A stretch of DNA of 64,000 nt from Alitta virens (taxonomy: Eukaryota > Annelida > Polychaeta > Phyllodocida > Nereididae): the NCBI GenBank assembly GCA_932294295.1, contig OW028581.1, positions 13,676,162 through 13,740,161 on the forward strand, written 5' to 3'. Under the pieces are notes generated by a model. That model did not search any database, was not told the DNA's origin, and saw only the letters and a list, made by a program, of their open reading frames with translations. The position numbers were made by a program, and so were the translations under genes. Position 1 is the first letter of the stretch; each line of letters starts with the position of its first letter. Shown here one piece after another: positions 23,490 through 36,160 of this stretch.

Positions 23490-26400
23490 ATGGCAGGCGG
23501 AGGTTCTCTTGTGAGTGAGCTCTTTAGATTTGCTAAATGTAATCATTGAACTTGTAAATAATTAGTGAAAGTGCTTTCAAAACACCGTGGGGCATATTCT
23601 GAGAGAAATGAGCATGGCTGTGATGCTTGTCAAAGCGTGGAATTGGCGCAGACAGTTGAGAGTATTTGAGAGTGTTTTAGGATGTTTGTGAAAGACTGCG
23701 CCGTGTTGTGCAAAAGTAGGTCAAAGGTCAGATAAGTCAGACTGCCAGGAATTCGGATTTAGCACCATGCCAGGACTGTGGTGGAAGGTATGATATTATG
23801 TTAGAGTTGTCGCACCTTTAGCTCTATGTTGATTGTTTCTTTAATTTGCAGAAGTTGTCCAACTCTGCTGTTGATTTCAGGGAGCGTTGAAATGGTAAAA
23901 TGGCCTGTTCTCTGACTCAGACTTGGCAAGAGTGACCATGACATTCAATCATTGAATGTCATGGAACCCACCCTCGCATACTGGGACCGAGGATGCATGG
24001 AACCATCCTTTTTCAGTCCTAAGTCCAAGTTTGGAAAATCCAGTTAAATAGCCCTACTAACTGCTCTGTAAAATTCCAACTTTATTTGACCTAAATGAAC
24101 TTGAAATGACAGTGACTGAGTGTTAACTTCAAATGCAGTGTTCCAGTGTTTAATATATAACTTGCATGTTTGTGCAGCAGTGCAGGTGTAGATCTATGCC
24201 CTAAAATTATAAGTCATTCATTTTCTACACTTCTTCTTCTTCAATGTGCTAAATACCCCGGGTCGCCGGGTAGCTCGTCCTGAAATATGATCAGGGAGCT
24301 GCACAATTAGTCATTCTTGTTTATTATGCATGTTTGCTATTACTAGTATTAGTGACCTACTGCAGCCTATGAATCACACTACGTCACAGTCACTTAAATT
24401 TAATAAATTTAATGAAACTAAACTATTTGTAAAAACCCCACCACAGAGGTCTAGTTGCAGCTGTTATCTATAGGGCATGCAATTTTGTTTGTGGTTTGGA
24501 TTAAGTGGATTAGAAAATATATTTGCATCCAGAAGTTAAATTTTTTTTTAGAATTTAGTCTTCTGCTTATCTACAGTAATCCTCTTAAGAACCTATTATA
24601 GAAAAGCCGTCGCACTGTTGACCCATCACTAATATAATAATTAAATGGTCTCCGGTGACCTTTGACTTAAAGTTTCATCACTCCTGAAGATCCAGTTTGC
24701 ATGAGGATTTAGTGTTGGTGGTAACCTATGGATATAAAACTAAAAATAAACACGTTTGACACGTTAGTTATGATATGTTGAATGACCTTGCTTAATATAT
24801 GTTCGTTCACCTAGAGTCCAGAACACTCAGAAATAATATTGACTCGTGATTTTCAAATATATACACCTTTGTTGGTTTATGTTAAGTGTGTGTGCAGCCA
24901 TTTTCCGACTCCACAAGATGTAAAGTGTTAAATATCACACAGTGCTGAACAAGTTGACACAACTTCAGAAAGAACTGGATGTTATTTGTCGAGCTGCGGG
25001 ATAAAATCTTGAGGTTTTGTGCAGCCATAAATTTAATGTGCCCATAAATAACATATGACATATCATGCAACTTTTCAGAATTAAAAAGAAAAGTATTATA
25101 TTACTCTAGCAAAGTTGTGTGTTAACATATTTCCTTGCTTGAATGTTGCATTTTTTTCTTTTTAATTTCCAGGTGATACCAGTGGTGGTAGGGGTTGCAG
25201 TGGTTGGGGTCACTGCAATTCTCGCCAAAATTTTCCTTTTTAAAAAGAAGAAGGCGCCTGTGGCCTTGCAGGATCCCAATGTCAAGTACAAGTTCAAACT
25301 AGTTGACAAAGAGGTAAGAGGAAGCCCTTCTTGTATTGATCTATGTTTTGTAAATTAACCAGTGTTTACGGGTGCGACTTAGCTCAGCATCCACATTTGC
25401 TAGTGTGAGGGGCTGTTTTGGCTCTGGCGTTATCGGCATGATAAATACCAACCTTCCTGGGCCGACTCAATATTCTCAAAAAGGCTTACAGATATTGCTT
25501 TTCAAACTGACATCTCGCATTTCAGTTTGTAATGAAGGGTAAGTGCAGTGATTACACGGAGTAATCATTAGTAAGATGCCCTTCATCATTTTTTTAGTTT
25601 TCGGTGTAGCAAGTAGTAGGCATATGCTCTTCAGAAAAAAGAGAGCCGGCTGTCCTGCAAAATCCAGGTGACCATTGCTATTAACTTTGCTAATTAGAGT
25701 CTGTCTGTCTGTCTTTATCATCGTTTATGTACATCCATCAGTTAAATTTGGGTTTTAAAAAGCAATTTTGTTTACTTAAATGTTGTACGCAATAAATTAT
25801 GCTACCCCCACACCACTTTGTAAGTGCCATTGAAAGGTGATACATTATTTTTAACAGAATGTAGTCATATTGAATTTGCTTAAAGAGTGCATGCAACTTG
25901 TATAAGCAGTGTTCGAAATAAGGTGTTCTGGAGTGGTTGTCCACCAGACAACTGGGCCAAAATTTCTGGTTGTCCGCTCAGATTTTTAGTTGTTCGGAAA
26001 AAACAAAACAAAAAAAAACTGTCAGTTGTCCGACGGAAAACCCCGTGGTTAAACATGGTTGTCCGGCTAACAATTTGGTTGTCCGGCTGATAATTTAGTT
26101 GTCCCGTCTGACAATTTAGTTGTCCCGGCTGACAATTTAGTTGTCCCGGCTGACAATTTAGTTGTCCCGGACAACTGGAAACCCTTTATTTCGAACACTG
26201 ATAAGTTTGTATGTATGGGGTTTAGGCATTTGTTTTTTGGAACATCATGCATCATTATTTACTCCAAAGCAATTTTTGCTGTGAAATTCCCTGGAAGCAG
26301 TTGATAGGGTCTGTTGAAAATGGCCACAAAATCATTAAGTTTGTTGATAATTGAAAATTGTCAGGGGGTGTGCATTGTGCATTTTTAAATGCATTGCTTC

Positions 26401-29400
26401 TTATTTGAGTTCACTGTGCTGTCCTGCGAAGGATCTTGGTCATTTGGTTGCCAGGTATTAGTCATAAAATCGCTTAATCTGTTACAATAATGTCAAACGG
26501 GCAGGTTTTTTTTTTATTTTACTAGATGACGTGGATTTTATGATATTATTCAAATGTATTGTATATTATATGTTTATATTCATAAGGTAATGAAAATAAG
26601 ATAATGGGGATATGATATTTAAAGATTAGCATGCAGTGTTATAAATTACCTTCAGCGTAGACCTTCAGCATGGACAAGTTCAGGGCCAGTATCATCATGA
26701 TCATTTAATCACAATTGTGCTTTAGTTCAGTATATGGGACAGATAAGCACAGCACAGCATAGTGATACTGATAAGGGCCTTGTATGATCATGTGTTTTGT
26801 ACACGGAAGTTGCCTTTTTCATCGCTGATTGTGCTGGTCCTTCAGTATTAATTTTTATATATATATATATATGCGTTGTCCCCCGTCATACTCAGTTTTC
26901 TATTGTAAATGATATTGCTTATGGTATAATACATTGTCAGAAGTCACCATTCTGCAGTTTAATGTCGTCAATATTATTATGGCTAATATGTTATACAATA
27001 TTTAATGAAAATCCACTCTGAAATTTGAACACGACAACAGCTGCAATGGGCACTTCATATATAGTGTCAACATGAACCGTCCTCTGCCGATACTGATCTG
27101 CTAATTAGCAGTGTATATTATAGTAGTTCAAGCTGGTTAAAAAAAGGAAAATCTGAAATTGAAATGCATCATTTGCAATGACTTGATATATGTTTCACAG
27201 CAAATACTTGAATGTATAAATATATGTAAGAACGATGCATGTTATGCATTGCATAATATATTTTGTGCAAAAACTTATTCAGGATATGTAATGTATAAAT
27301 TTGCTCTATCCCTTAGTTGAGTTATGATCATGTTGTTGATCTTTAACTGGTAAACCTTGTGTAACCAATTGCATGTTAACATTTTTAATATTATGAAAAG
27401 TTTATTCAGTGTAATGTGAAGTTTGATTTGTGCTCTTGAAGAGAAAGGACATGTATTGGGGAATGATGTACTAATTAATTTCCATGGTGAGGTCTCTAAG
27501 TGCATACCACAAATGTTAATCGTGTGAATGTGAAATTCACCGAGTTTGGATGTGTACAACAGATGCACTCATTATAGTATCATTATATACATAGGACTGT
27601 ATGGACATTATGGTTAATAGTGATTATATTATTATATTCTTAATTTGCAGGTTCTCAGCCATGATACGCGAAGGTTTCGATTTGCTTTGCCATCTGAGGA
27701 ACACATACTTGGGTTGCCTGTTGGTTAGTATCCTAGGTTCATTCAAATTTTGTATGTACTAAAGTACGCAATAAATAACTTAATAAATACATATATATAT
27801 ATATAGTTGATAACTGTTGTAAATCATAAAGATTAAAGTGTACACAAGCTTCCCTTTGTGCTACTTTCAGCAAGCTATTCAACTGCATTTATGAGTCTCA
27901 AAATAAGACCTAATGTGACCATGTTTTGCTAGTATGTTTAGCGTATGATTCATCAGATTGATTTTTCAGGCCAGCATGTGTACCTGTCGGCACGCATTGA
28001 TGGGGAGCCAGTGGTGAGGCCTTACACTCCCGTTTCTAGTGATGATGACAAAGGATATATTGATCTCGTTATTAAGGTTATTGGTCATATTTATAGTTAA
28101 TTTTGTGAACTTGATAAAGGAGTGCATTGGTAACATAGTAATGATGAATTGTGGGCATGTGGATTAACCACAGACTTGAAACACACTTACCCAAATGATA
28201 GGTGTATATTCTACCTGAAGCTTAGTTATGTAAATCATTTAATTTCTGAAGATGGCAAAATGATACTTGAGAGACATTTAGTGGTCCAGAAATATTTATA
28301 TGTCATTTATATTTGTAATCTAATCAGGATATATTTTAATATTCTAGATATATTATATGTCATTTATACATGTAATCCAAGCAGGATGCATTGAAATAAC
28401 AATGCATAGTGCATATTTAGCTGTTCTGTAATGAACTGATGATGCACCTTGTGTCTTTGTATCATTAATCTTCTATGATATTCAGCTGCCTTGAGCCCTA
28501 CATATCATTATCATATAAGTACTTTATATTTCTTTGAATGTAGGTGTACTTCAAAAATGTCCATCCTAAATTCCCTGATGGAGGCAAGTTGTCGCAGTAC
28601 ATGGAAGCAATGGAAATTGGTGACTACATGGACTTCCGAGGACCTAATGGTTTGCTGGTCTACACAGGCCCTGGTAAGGAATCATTTTGTGTGGGGCAAA
28701 CAAGTCTGAGAGTGTACCATCGGGTATTATTATGTCACTGTGTTCTTTCAGATTATAACATGCGTCGTAACTATCCTAAGTCTATTTTAATATTTAATTT
28801 GTTTTTTATGTCAATGTGAAATGAGGAAGTACCAATTTAGTCAATTGTTATTTATTGGTTAGGCCTGAATGTATCTGATGTATTTCTTACGAGTACAACC
28901 ATAAAGTTCCAACGTAATTACAAATTTGTTTCATTGAATGTTGTCAGTAATTACGAGTTGTCCTTGACCTTGACTTTATCCTCAAGGTGAGTTCGGCGTG
29001 CGACCTGACAAGAAATCGCCACCAGTGATCAAGAAGGCCAAGAAAGTGGGCTTGATTGCTGGAGGAACTGGCATTACCCCAATGCTTCAACTGGTGCGAC
29101 AGTGCATCAAGGACCCTGAGGATAAGACCCAACTGGCTCTGATCTTCGCAAACCAGGTGTGTTGGGGTGTGATTTAAAACTAAATTGTGATAGCTTATGT
29201 ATGTTTTTTCCTATCTGTACCTTTCCAGTAATAATGAAAAATATATGATAATCTTTGGAATTCATTGAATGGTTGTGGCTGTGAGGCGGATCGAAAAATT
29301 CGTTTAGTTTCGGTTTCCAACCGACCCTAATAATTTTGGGCCGACCTTGAAGTTTTTTTTAACATAGGCCTACCTTGCATTTTTGACATGTTTGTCACAT

Positions 29401-32073
29401 TTATTCTTCTAAAACACGGACCAAAGGTTGAATATTATGCTAAAAACATCATTATGTTTGTGCTTTTTTTCCCGCCGTTTTCACTAGTACTGCATATGTT
29501 CATGGTCTTACTTTTACAAAATTCAATGTAGTTGTTTTTGTGATAAAAAAAAAAGTTCCCGACTTACCGACCCTGACCTTTTTCGGACATGAAACCGGAA
29601 CCAAACAATTTTGTTCTATCCACCACCTAAAGAAATAGTAAAATGTTATTATGTATGATACATCTTAATGATTCCACGGATTAAGGTTCTGTTAAAATTT
29701 CTCTTCAGACCGAGAATGACATCTTGCTGAAAGATGAACTTGATGCTTTAGCTGAACAGCATCCCAAGCGATTCAAGCTCCACTACACCCTTGACAAGGC
29801 CCCTGCTGAAGGTAATACTAACCAAATGAGGGTTTCATACTTAGGTAACAAAGGCTTTGGTTTTTCTGAGATTAGGGAATATTCTATTGATACATGAAGT
29901 CCATCGCTTCAAGTCAGCTGGCACTCTCATGCTTATTGCTAGTGTGAAGACCTTTGGAGTTACAGTCTAGTCCTAGCTGCACTGTCATAGACCAGTGCCA
30001 CAATTGACAAACAATCAGGGGCGCCGATTTCTCTTGACGGGAGGAGGGGGGGGGGGGGGGTATGCAAGCCTACTTTGTCTGTCCCACTGAGTTACCCTCG
30101 CTCATACAAGTGGCTGCTGTTACTGCGCAGACACTGGCCAAGAGGTAAATTAATGGTGGATCATTGATGTCAAACAATAAACTTGTACTGATATGTGATA
30201 TCAAGTGTAAAACTGTTTAACAAAGCACAGATGTTCCAAAACAAAAGTATGAAAAAGGGTAATTTTCATTTGTGAATTTCAAGGGGGGGGATGATTGCAT
30301 TGATCATCCCCCCCTTCCCAAAAAGTGGGGGTTATATATCCCCCACACCCCCCCTGAATCGACGCCCCTGCAAAAAATTCAAATCATTCTTCAAACATTA
30401 TTTACTGTAACGTAAGCCTGAGTTGCATTTGATAGCAATCAATAAGATGCAGTGGATACATTGACTTAAAAAAAAGGGATCTCACATAATTTTATTCTGG
30501 ATTGGATGATGTTGTCCTTTTGATGGAGGTGCCAACTGAGGTCCCTTTGAACTATAAACTATCCCTACGTGCATTGTGCAATTCAAGATTCCAGACGGTA
30601 AGGTTGTTTGCTCTTGGGTCAGGTTCCTTGTGTATAAGGATGCTTCTATAGTCTTAATTTTATACAGTAATAAAGAGTTCCCTGGTGTAGCTACTCATTT
30701 TCATTGTGAATGTTTTTTGGTTGTTTTTTTATTCTGTGCATATTGTGTAAAAGTCAGCTTTGAGGGTATGCAAGTTGGGTCATGAAAAAGTATTGAGTTT
30801 GATGTGAATTTCCTGTTTATTTCAGACCACATCGACGGCCTAGTGGTTAAGGCTAATTTCCCCAAATGGATGTGGTCTTTGATGTTTGCAGTATGAGAAC
30901 GTGCTTCTTACTTGTGTGGACGATGCTACTCTCAATGGCTCTGCCGTTTTGGACTTCCCCAATAGCAGGAATAAGTGTGTTAGTGCTGATATCATTAAAC
31001 TAATTTAGGACAGACATGAAAAGAGGAACCGTGTTATGCTGCATTTTGGAAATAGGGCCAGATTCAAATTAATGGTCGTGATTGGTAATTTAGTTTCCAT
31101 AATTTAAGCTTGATGTATGTTAGGATTTGTAACCCTCATGTGGCGAATAATATTGGTAAGGCGAGTCTCGATGCATACAGAATGCCTTGACATGTGGAGA
31201 CGTCACAGTAGATAAGAGTGCGTAGGTTGGAATTAGCTTTTTTTCCTAGTTTACGAAAAAAAGCTAATTCCAACCTAATTCACCACAAACAGTAAAATTC
31301 ACCACCTTCAAAAAAAAGTTATAAAAAGACCATTTCAATTCACAAAGTGTAATTGCATTGTTGTGGGAGTTTCAAGGGAGGCGAATTACACTGATAGTGG
31401 CTAACTGCGCTGATTCCGAGTATATTTACGTAAATGATTTTTTTTTTCTTGAGCAATTCATCGAAATGTGTGAATAACAATGTTAACGAGTCATCTGTAA
31501 CATAAAATGTTTCTAATGTAGTCCAAAATTACTGGTCTGCATTGTGAAATAAATTACATCATCTCAAGTCATACCATGAAGAATCAACCACTGCTTGATG
31601 CTATTTCATAATCTGACCTAGTTGCTCTGACTGGCATCATTCTGCTTTGAGAGAGCAAAAGCAACCAATCAGAGAAGACTGCAAAAATAGTAGGTCAATG
31701 CAGCTGATTTGGCAGGGCTTGCCGTGGGAGGATGGACAAGAATGACGTTTGTTCCACGTTTCTATGGTATTGCATTGTAGTGTTAAGATTGAGTGCTGCA
31801 TTATCTCAGGCAGTCCTACGAGGGATATCCTGATTTCTGTTGCATTCTTATTACGTGTGTCATCCTTTCTAACTAGACCAATTGTTCCCTGTCCTTTCAG
31901 GTTGGAAGTTCAGTGAAGGGTTCGTCAATGCCGACATGATAAAGGACAACCTGCCAGGACCAAGCGAAGACACGCTGGTGCTCATGTGTGGTCCCCCTCC
32001 TATGATCAAATTCGCCTGCGTGCCTAACCTCGAGAAACTGGGCTACACTCCGGAGATGATGTTTGCTTATTAG
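23490..32073 (+). CDS. CYB5R3: NADH-cytochrome b5 reductase, 8 coding exons, 305 aa
   Basis: An FAD flavoprotein that passes electrons from NADH to cytochrome b5, usually on the cytosolic face of ER or outer mitochondrial membrane. Exons: 23490-23510, 25173-25313, 27651-27723, 27970-28076, 28544-28673, 28987-29156, 29709-29811, 31901-32073; total 918 nt including TAG. The N-terminus MAGGGSL leads into a hydrophobic anchor ([20 protein letters not shown]) and a KKKK stop-transfer. Visible motifs are the FAD-binding RPYTPVS (R95), [12 protein letters not shown], the nucleotide-binding AGGTGITPM (about 182-190) and the NADH-side CGPPPM (278-283). The length is close to human CYB5R3 (301 aa). CYB5R1/2/3 paralogues cannot be separated by eye, so the symbol is provisional. 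One intron uses a GTTATT donor (28077) and another GTTAGT (27724). Confidence 0.93.
23767..23787 (+). CDS. CYB5R3: Candidate alternative first exon of cytochrome b5 reductase
   Basis: ATG CCA GGA CTG TGG TGG AAG followed by GTATGA. It encodes MPGLWWK and is in phase 0 with the membrane-anchor exon at 25173, exactly like the upstream MAGGGSL exon (also 7 codons). Vertebrate CYB5R3 is known to use alternative first exons to make membrane and soluble forms. Here both options would keep the anchor. Confidence 0.45.
25314..27650. other. Large cytochrome b5 reductase intron
   Basis: 2.3 kb of AT-rich DNA containing the CAGTGTTCG MITE (25907-26200), a (TA)n run near 26856 and no recognisable exon. 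Confidence 0.7.
25907..26200. mobile_element. MITE with CAGTGTTCGAAATAAGG ends and internal 21-bp tandem repeats
   Basis: Terminal repeats of 17 bp (one mismatch) bordered by ATAAG on both sides, a probable 5-bp target duplication. The interior has five or six copies of a 20-21-bp unit, TTGTCCCGGCTGACAATTTAG. Confidence 0.9.
29285..29627. mobile_element. MITE with about 35-bp imperfect terminal inverted repeats
   Basis: GGCGGATCGAAAAATTCGTT at the left pairs with the reverse complement of AATTTTGTTCTATCCACC at the right. GTTTCGGTTTC and GAAACCGGAACC also pair. The interior holds CCGACCCT/CCGACCTT motifs at both ends. It lies in a cytochrome b5 reductase intron. Confidence 0.7.
30016..30370. 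mobile_element. hAT-type MITE with CAGGGGCG ends
   Basis: CAGGGGCGCCGATTTC at the left matches the reverse complement of GAATCGACGCCCCTG at the right. Flanks CAAACAAT and CAAAAAAT resemble an 8-bp target duplication (7 of 8). The interior has long G and C runs. Confidence 0.8.
31222..31278. repeat. Short strong hairpin (22-bp arms)
   Basis: TAGGTTGGAATTAGCTTTTT pairs with its reverse complement AAAAAGCTAATTCCAACCTA across a loop of about 12 bp, within the last cytochrome b5 reductase intron. Confidence 0.85.
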
Positions 32074-33436
32074 TTCATGCCATTTGTTAGAGATTTATCA
32101 TTTAATACCATATTGAAGGTTTGAGTGCCATTATATTTGGTCTTGTAAAAAGAGGTAGCCCAAAGAGCAGTATACAGCTTGCATTAAACTGGCCTTTAAA
32201 TTCCAAATCTATATTGTAAAAAAGTATTAGGCTAAGAGTTCAACATGTAAAATGTATCATGAAATTTACTGTTGAAAAGCGCAACGGACATGATTGCATC
32301 TTAAAGCCAGATTTACGAAGTGTATCAAATTTTACAATATCCAAGCTGAAGTCAATGATACGGTACATTAGAGTGTTTTTTCTACATTTTTGAGATTCCA
32401 TTTGAAATTTGCCTTGCTGCATTTAATTATCTCCGGCTTTGGGTGATTCATAGCATATTTACAATCTATTTTCTCCTGGCATTTTATGTTCTCACTGAAA
32501 CTAACTGTAATCGTGAACAGCAGTGATTATGATATGAAGTGAACTGTGTAACTCTATAGGTGGTTGCCATAACAGTTCATGGAAGTTTAATTGGATTTTG
32601 ATTGCTGAAATAACATTGCGGGCTGTGAAATTTATAGAAGTGTGCTTATTAACATTTGATCTGTAAGTTCTGTATCAAATTTAACTTGGTACCGTTTCAG
32701 TGTTTTCTATCGAACTGCAAACTTAGTGTAATATATCTGCATTAGTCATATTTATTTTTTTCTACCAAAGTATGCTTTGTATGGTATGCTGTGCATCAAA
32801 TGAATTGGAATCATTGGACGAGTACATTTAGCATTATGTAAGGTACAAAGAGTGCTCATACATGTATAAAGCAACTATACTGCAAAGGTGCTCCTGATGT
32901 CATCATCGCCTTGGAAATGTGATTGAGAGATTTTGAAATGCAGAGTCTTTTAGCAAAAGTCTTTCAGGATTAATCATTATATAGATATTTATTTATTATC
33001 TGAGCGTGTTATTTGTGCTGCAGTAAATATCTCATTAAATTCTCTTTAAGAATATGTGTGGTTGTGATGTGTTGGGGTTAGCCTACTTCAAGCTGTCATG
33101 ATGAAGTTTAGTATAACATAAAAGCCCAATATAAGAAGGCCCTGGGTTATGCGCTTATCCTTTTTGTGAGCAGTGCCATCTTGTATTATTTGAAGAATTA
33201 TGAAAAGGTCACGTCTGAGATCTGTGAATTTCATCTAGCTAATGGGCCTCAATAATATCGGAGCTTCATTTGGGATTCACATGGAGGAAATTAACCTGCA
33301 TCAATCCCTTGAGGTTGGACACTATTCTCATGGGTGGCTGTATCAACTTACGGTATCTGAACTTATCAAGGGGCACTTCAACATAGCCAGAACCTTCCTA
33401 CATTGCATTAGATATGATGTATGCGACAGTTTTCTC

Positions 33437-33442
33437 AATAAA
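33437..33442 (+). promoter_or_regulatory. Polyadenylation signal candidate for cytochrome b5 reductase
   Basis: AATAAA about 1.36 kb downstream of the TAG at 32071-32073. Other AATAAA hexamers occur further on (near 35183 and 35785), so the choice is uncertain. Confidence 0.3.
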
Positions 33443-34900
33443 TACCGTAGCACATGAGGACTACTCTGTTTACTCTTGGATCGCACTCACATATTCATGA
33501 AAAAGTCACCAAATTTATGTTGCTCGTTTATGCTTTCACCATTTGCCACGCCCCCAGCAGTCACATGACGGTGGCGCCACTGGCAAAGAAAATACTAAGA
33601 AGCGCCATTCCCATTGTCAACGCCCCTAGTGGATAATAAAATTAATGAAAATAACTCTGTCAAGGGCTTAGTTTTCTCAATTTGACAATTAAAATAAGTT
33701 AATATACCACACGATTCCAATGTTCTACAGGCCGAATGAAGCTAAAGTATTAGATATTTATCTGCGCCATTGCATCTGTATAATCTGTGTTAGTGCTGTG
33801 ATGTTGCTGTAGCCCTCTATCGAGTTTTGGTGGAACTAGGCATAAATAGCTATCATGCATTATCAACGAAATGTGAATTTGAAAATGGCACAGAAATTGA
33901 TTAAAATTGGAAGAAATCAACCATATCTGAGTGCGGGACAATAGAAAAGAGGTATGTCTAAACCTATAGCAGGTGCATTTCGTGTGGCAAACGTTTATTA
34001 AAAGGCTAGTTTCCGCACAAGGGCAACATTCCAGATTTTTGCATGTATGCCTTTGTAACCCTGTCCTGTGGATGGGGGACTTGTAGCTAACTTCAACCTT
34101 GACTGACCAGGAAATGGATGCTGTGTATCCAGTAGAGATGTCAGCTGACAACTGGCCTTTTGCCATTTCCCCAAACTGAGCTTGCATATGTGAAAATTTG
34201 AACATTTAAAGGCATGGAACCCAAGAAGTGATCTGCACTGGGATGGCCCAATCCTTAAACGGCTATGTCAGATTTTGGTGAACTTCCTGTTATCTCTTGC
34301 AGTTCCAACATCTGCTGGGAGGGTTCCTACAATATCACAGTGGTAGATGTGAAGGACTGCTTTTGTGATAGTCTGGTTCAGCAGCTGCATTTGCATGCAG
34401 TACAATTTTATGTCTGCATTCTGGTGATTTGATCAATCCTCAGCATCACATCTCAACACCCATCGTTAGTACATGCAGGTTCCTGCCATTCACCAACCAT
34501 AACGAGGGGCAACTGAATCTTGAAGAAACTTGACCTCAGAGCTTCATTCATGTCCCTTTGATTTCTGCTGATTTTTTCGTTCTAAATCTAGTATTCTGTA
34601 TGCTAGCTATGCATACCAGTATATCCATATTATAGTCAATCGTTAAATGACCTTTCAGGTTAAAATGTTAAGTTCAACTACCCTATACCCCTGCTAATCC
34701 CCATAAAGTTTGAGGTTACAACTTGTCGCAGGATTTGGCCATAAAGTATACAGCTTTTGCTCATCTTCTCGAGATGGTTCAGTAAAATTTTTACTTTTGT
34801 CATATATTGATGGAGGGACAGATATCAATGTATTTCGAAATCCACTGCATCCTCTTATGAACTAACCCCACCTGGGGTACTTGGATGAAGCATGTACTTA

Positions 34901-35074
34901 TTACAACCAATTTCATAGACTTTGAAATAAATCTCTGATACTTGGAAAATACAATCCCGATGACGTCATGTGAGTCCAGGTCTCTTATTGGTTGAGGAAC
35001 TGCCTTAACCAATGGGAGTCCTGTATTCACATGGCGTCCTCTGGAGTTTAGCTTCGAAGTCTATGAGATTGGTT
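34901..35074. mobile_element. Foldback MITE family B, copy 1
   Basis: CCAATTTCATAGACTTTG at the left pairs with AAGTCTATGAGATTGG at the right. The internal arms (GTGAGTCCAGGTCTCTTATT and AACCAATGGGAGTCCTG) also pair. Matches the reverse complement of 37561-37736. Confidence 0.85.
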
Positions 35075-35959
35075 TCCAACACTATGAAATTGGAGGCTGT
35101 CTTCCTTAGGTTTTGCTATTATACTGTAGATGTTGCACATGCTCTTCAATCAATCGCCCCCCGCCCTTTTTGCCAACCAATTCAATAAAGAAACAGTTGT
35201 GTGGCTTAAGGGTTACGATGTCTTGCACTGTCATGCTGAAGCAACATGTCATGCCTGCCTTGGAGCATGGTGAGAAAACAGTTTAACTAAGCAAACCAAC
35301 ATAATGTGTATCTGAGAGGTGGCAAGAAGTGATGAAAGGTCACTACAAAAATGTGTTCCTGCCTCAAGCTGTTAGGCCAAATCTGTTGGCAGATATGGGA
35401 ACTTAAAGAAAATGCTATGCAAATATAGTACGTGAATGTCATCCAATTATATCAAAGATCAACTAATAAATCCAAAATTACTGCATTTACTGCAATTCCA
35501 TTCATTTTTATATCCTAAATTTCATATTAAATTCTAATTAATGGACCTTACAGATTGAATAATATACAAACTTTTTCATAATCAAAGATTTGCTTCAGAT
35601 TGATAAATGTTATTCCTCCATCACAAGCATTTCTTCTAATGTATCTATTATATAAATGTCAGTTGTATCTGGTGAGTTTTAAGTTTAGGTTGAATTCTAA
35701 TTGATTTATTGTATACACTGTCAGTGACAGCATGGCTGTCTTAGAAGGGCCCTCCTGATCTTGTATATTTGTATATACTTTTTCAAATAAATCTGTTCTG
35801 AGTTCTGATATTACTACTATCAATCAAATCTCTGCCACACCAAAAGCACTTTTGAACCATTACATGGATAAAACATGATGAAATTTTGCATGTTAAATTC
35901 TCTGATAACGCATTGTTTCAATTGGAGTCGCACAATTGCCAACTGATTGATACCCTGTA

Positions 35960-36160
35960 ATGATCATCCATGCATTTTCCATGCAGCAGCCATGCATTAC
36001 CAAGGCATAGCCTAACTGCTTTGGTTTTGCCTTGCTATGCATGGATAACACATGGGTGTGTCCATGCATTTTCCACGTATCTTCCATGCTCTGATTTTTT
36101 ACTAAATCCATGTGTTTGCATGAAGCCATGCCTGGGTGTAGCAATGCATTTGCCATGACA
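35960..36160. repeat. CATGCAT/CCATGCATTTTCCATG-rich low-order repeat
   Basis: Many spaced copies of CCATGCATTTNCCATG and related words (35967, 35981, 35991, 36037, 36063, 36085, 36144). ORFs on both strands (a 134-codon minus frame and a 62-codon plus frame) result from this composition. Confidence 0.5.

Noticed and set aside
30826..30890. Additional cytochrome b5 reductase exon or tRNA-like repeat (CCTAGTGGTTAAGG)
   Set aside because: The reading frame is not continued by family sequence, the exons on either side already join in phase, and no B-box is present.
33750..34205. 151-codon minus-strand frame
   Set aside because: No recognised motif, no clear splice context and biased composition; probably chance or old repeat.
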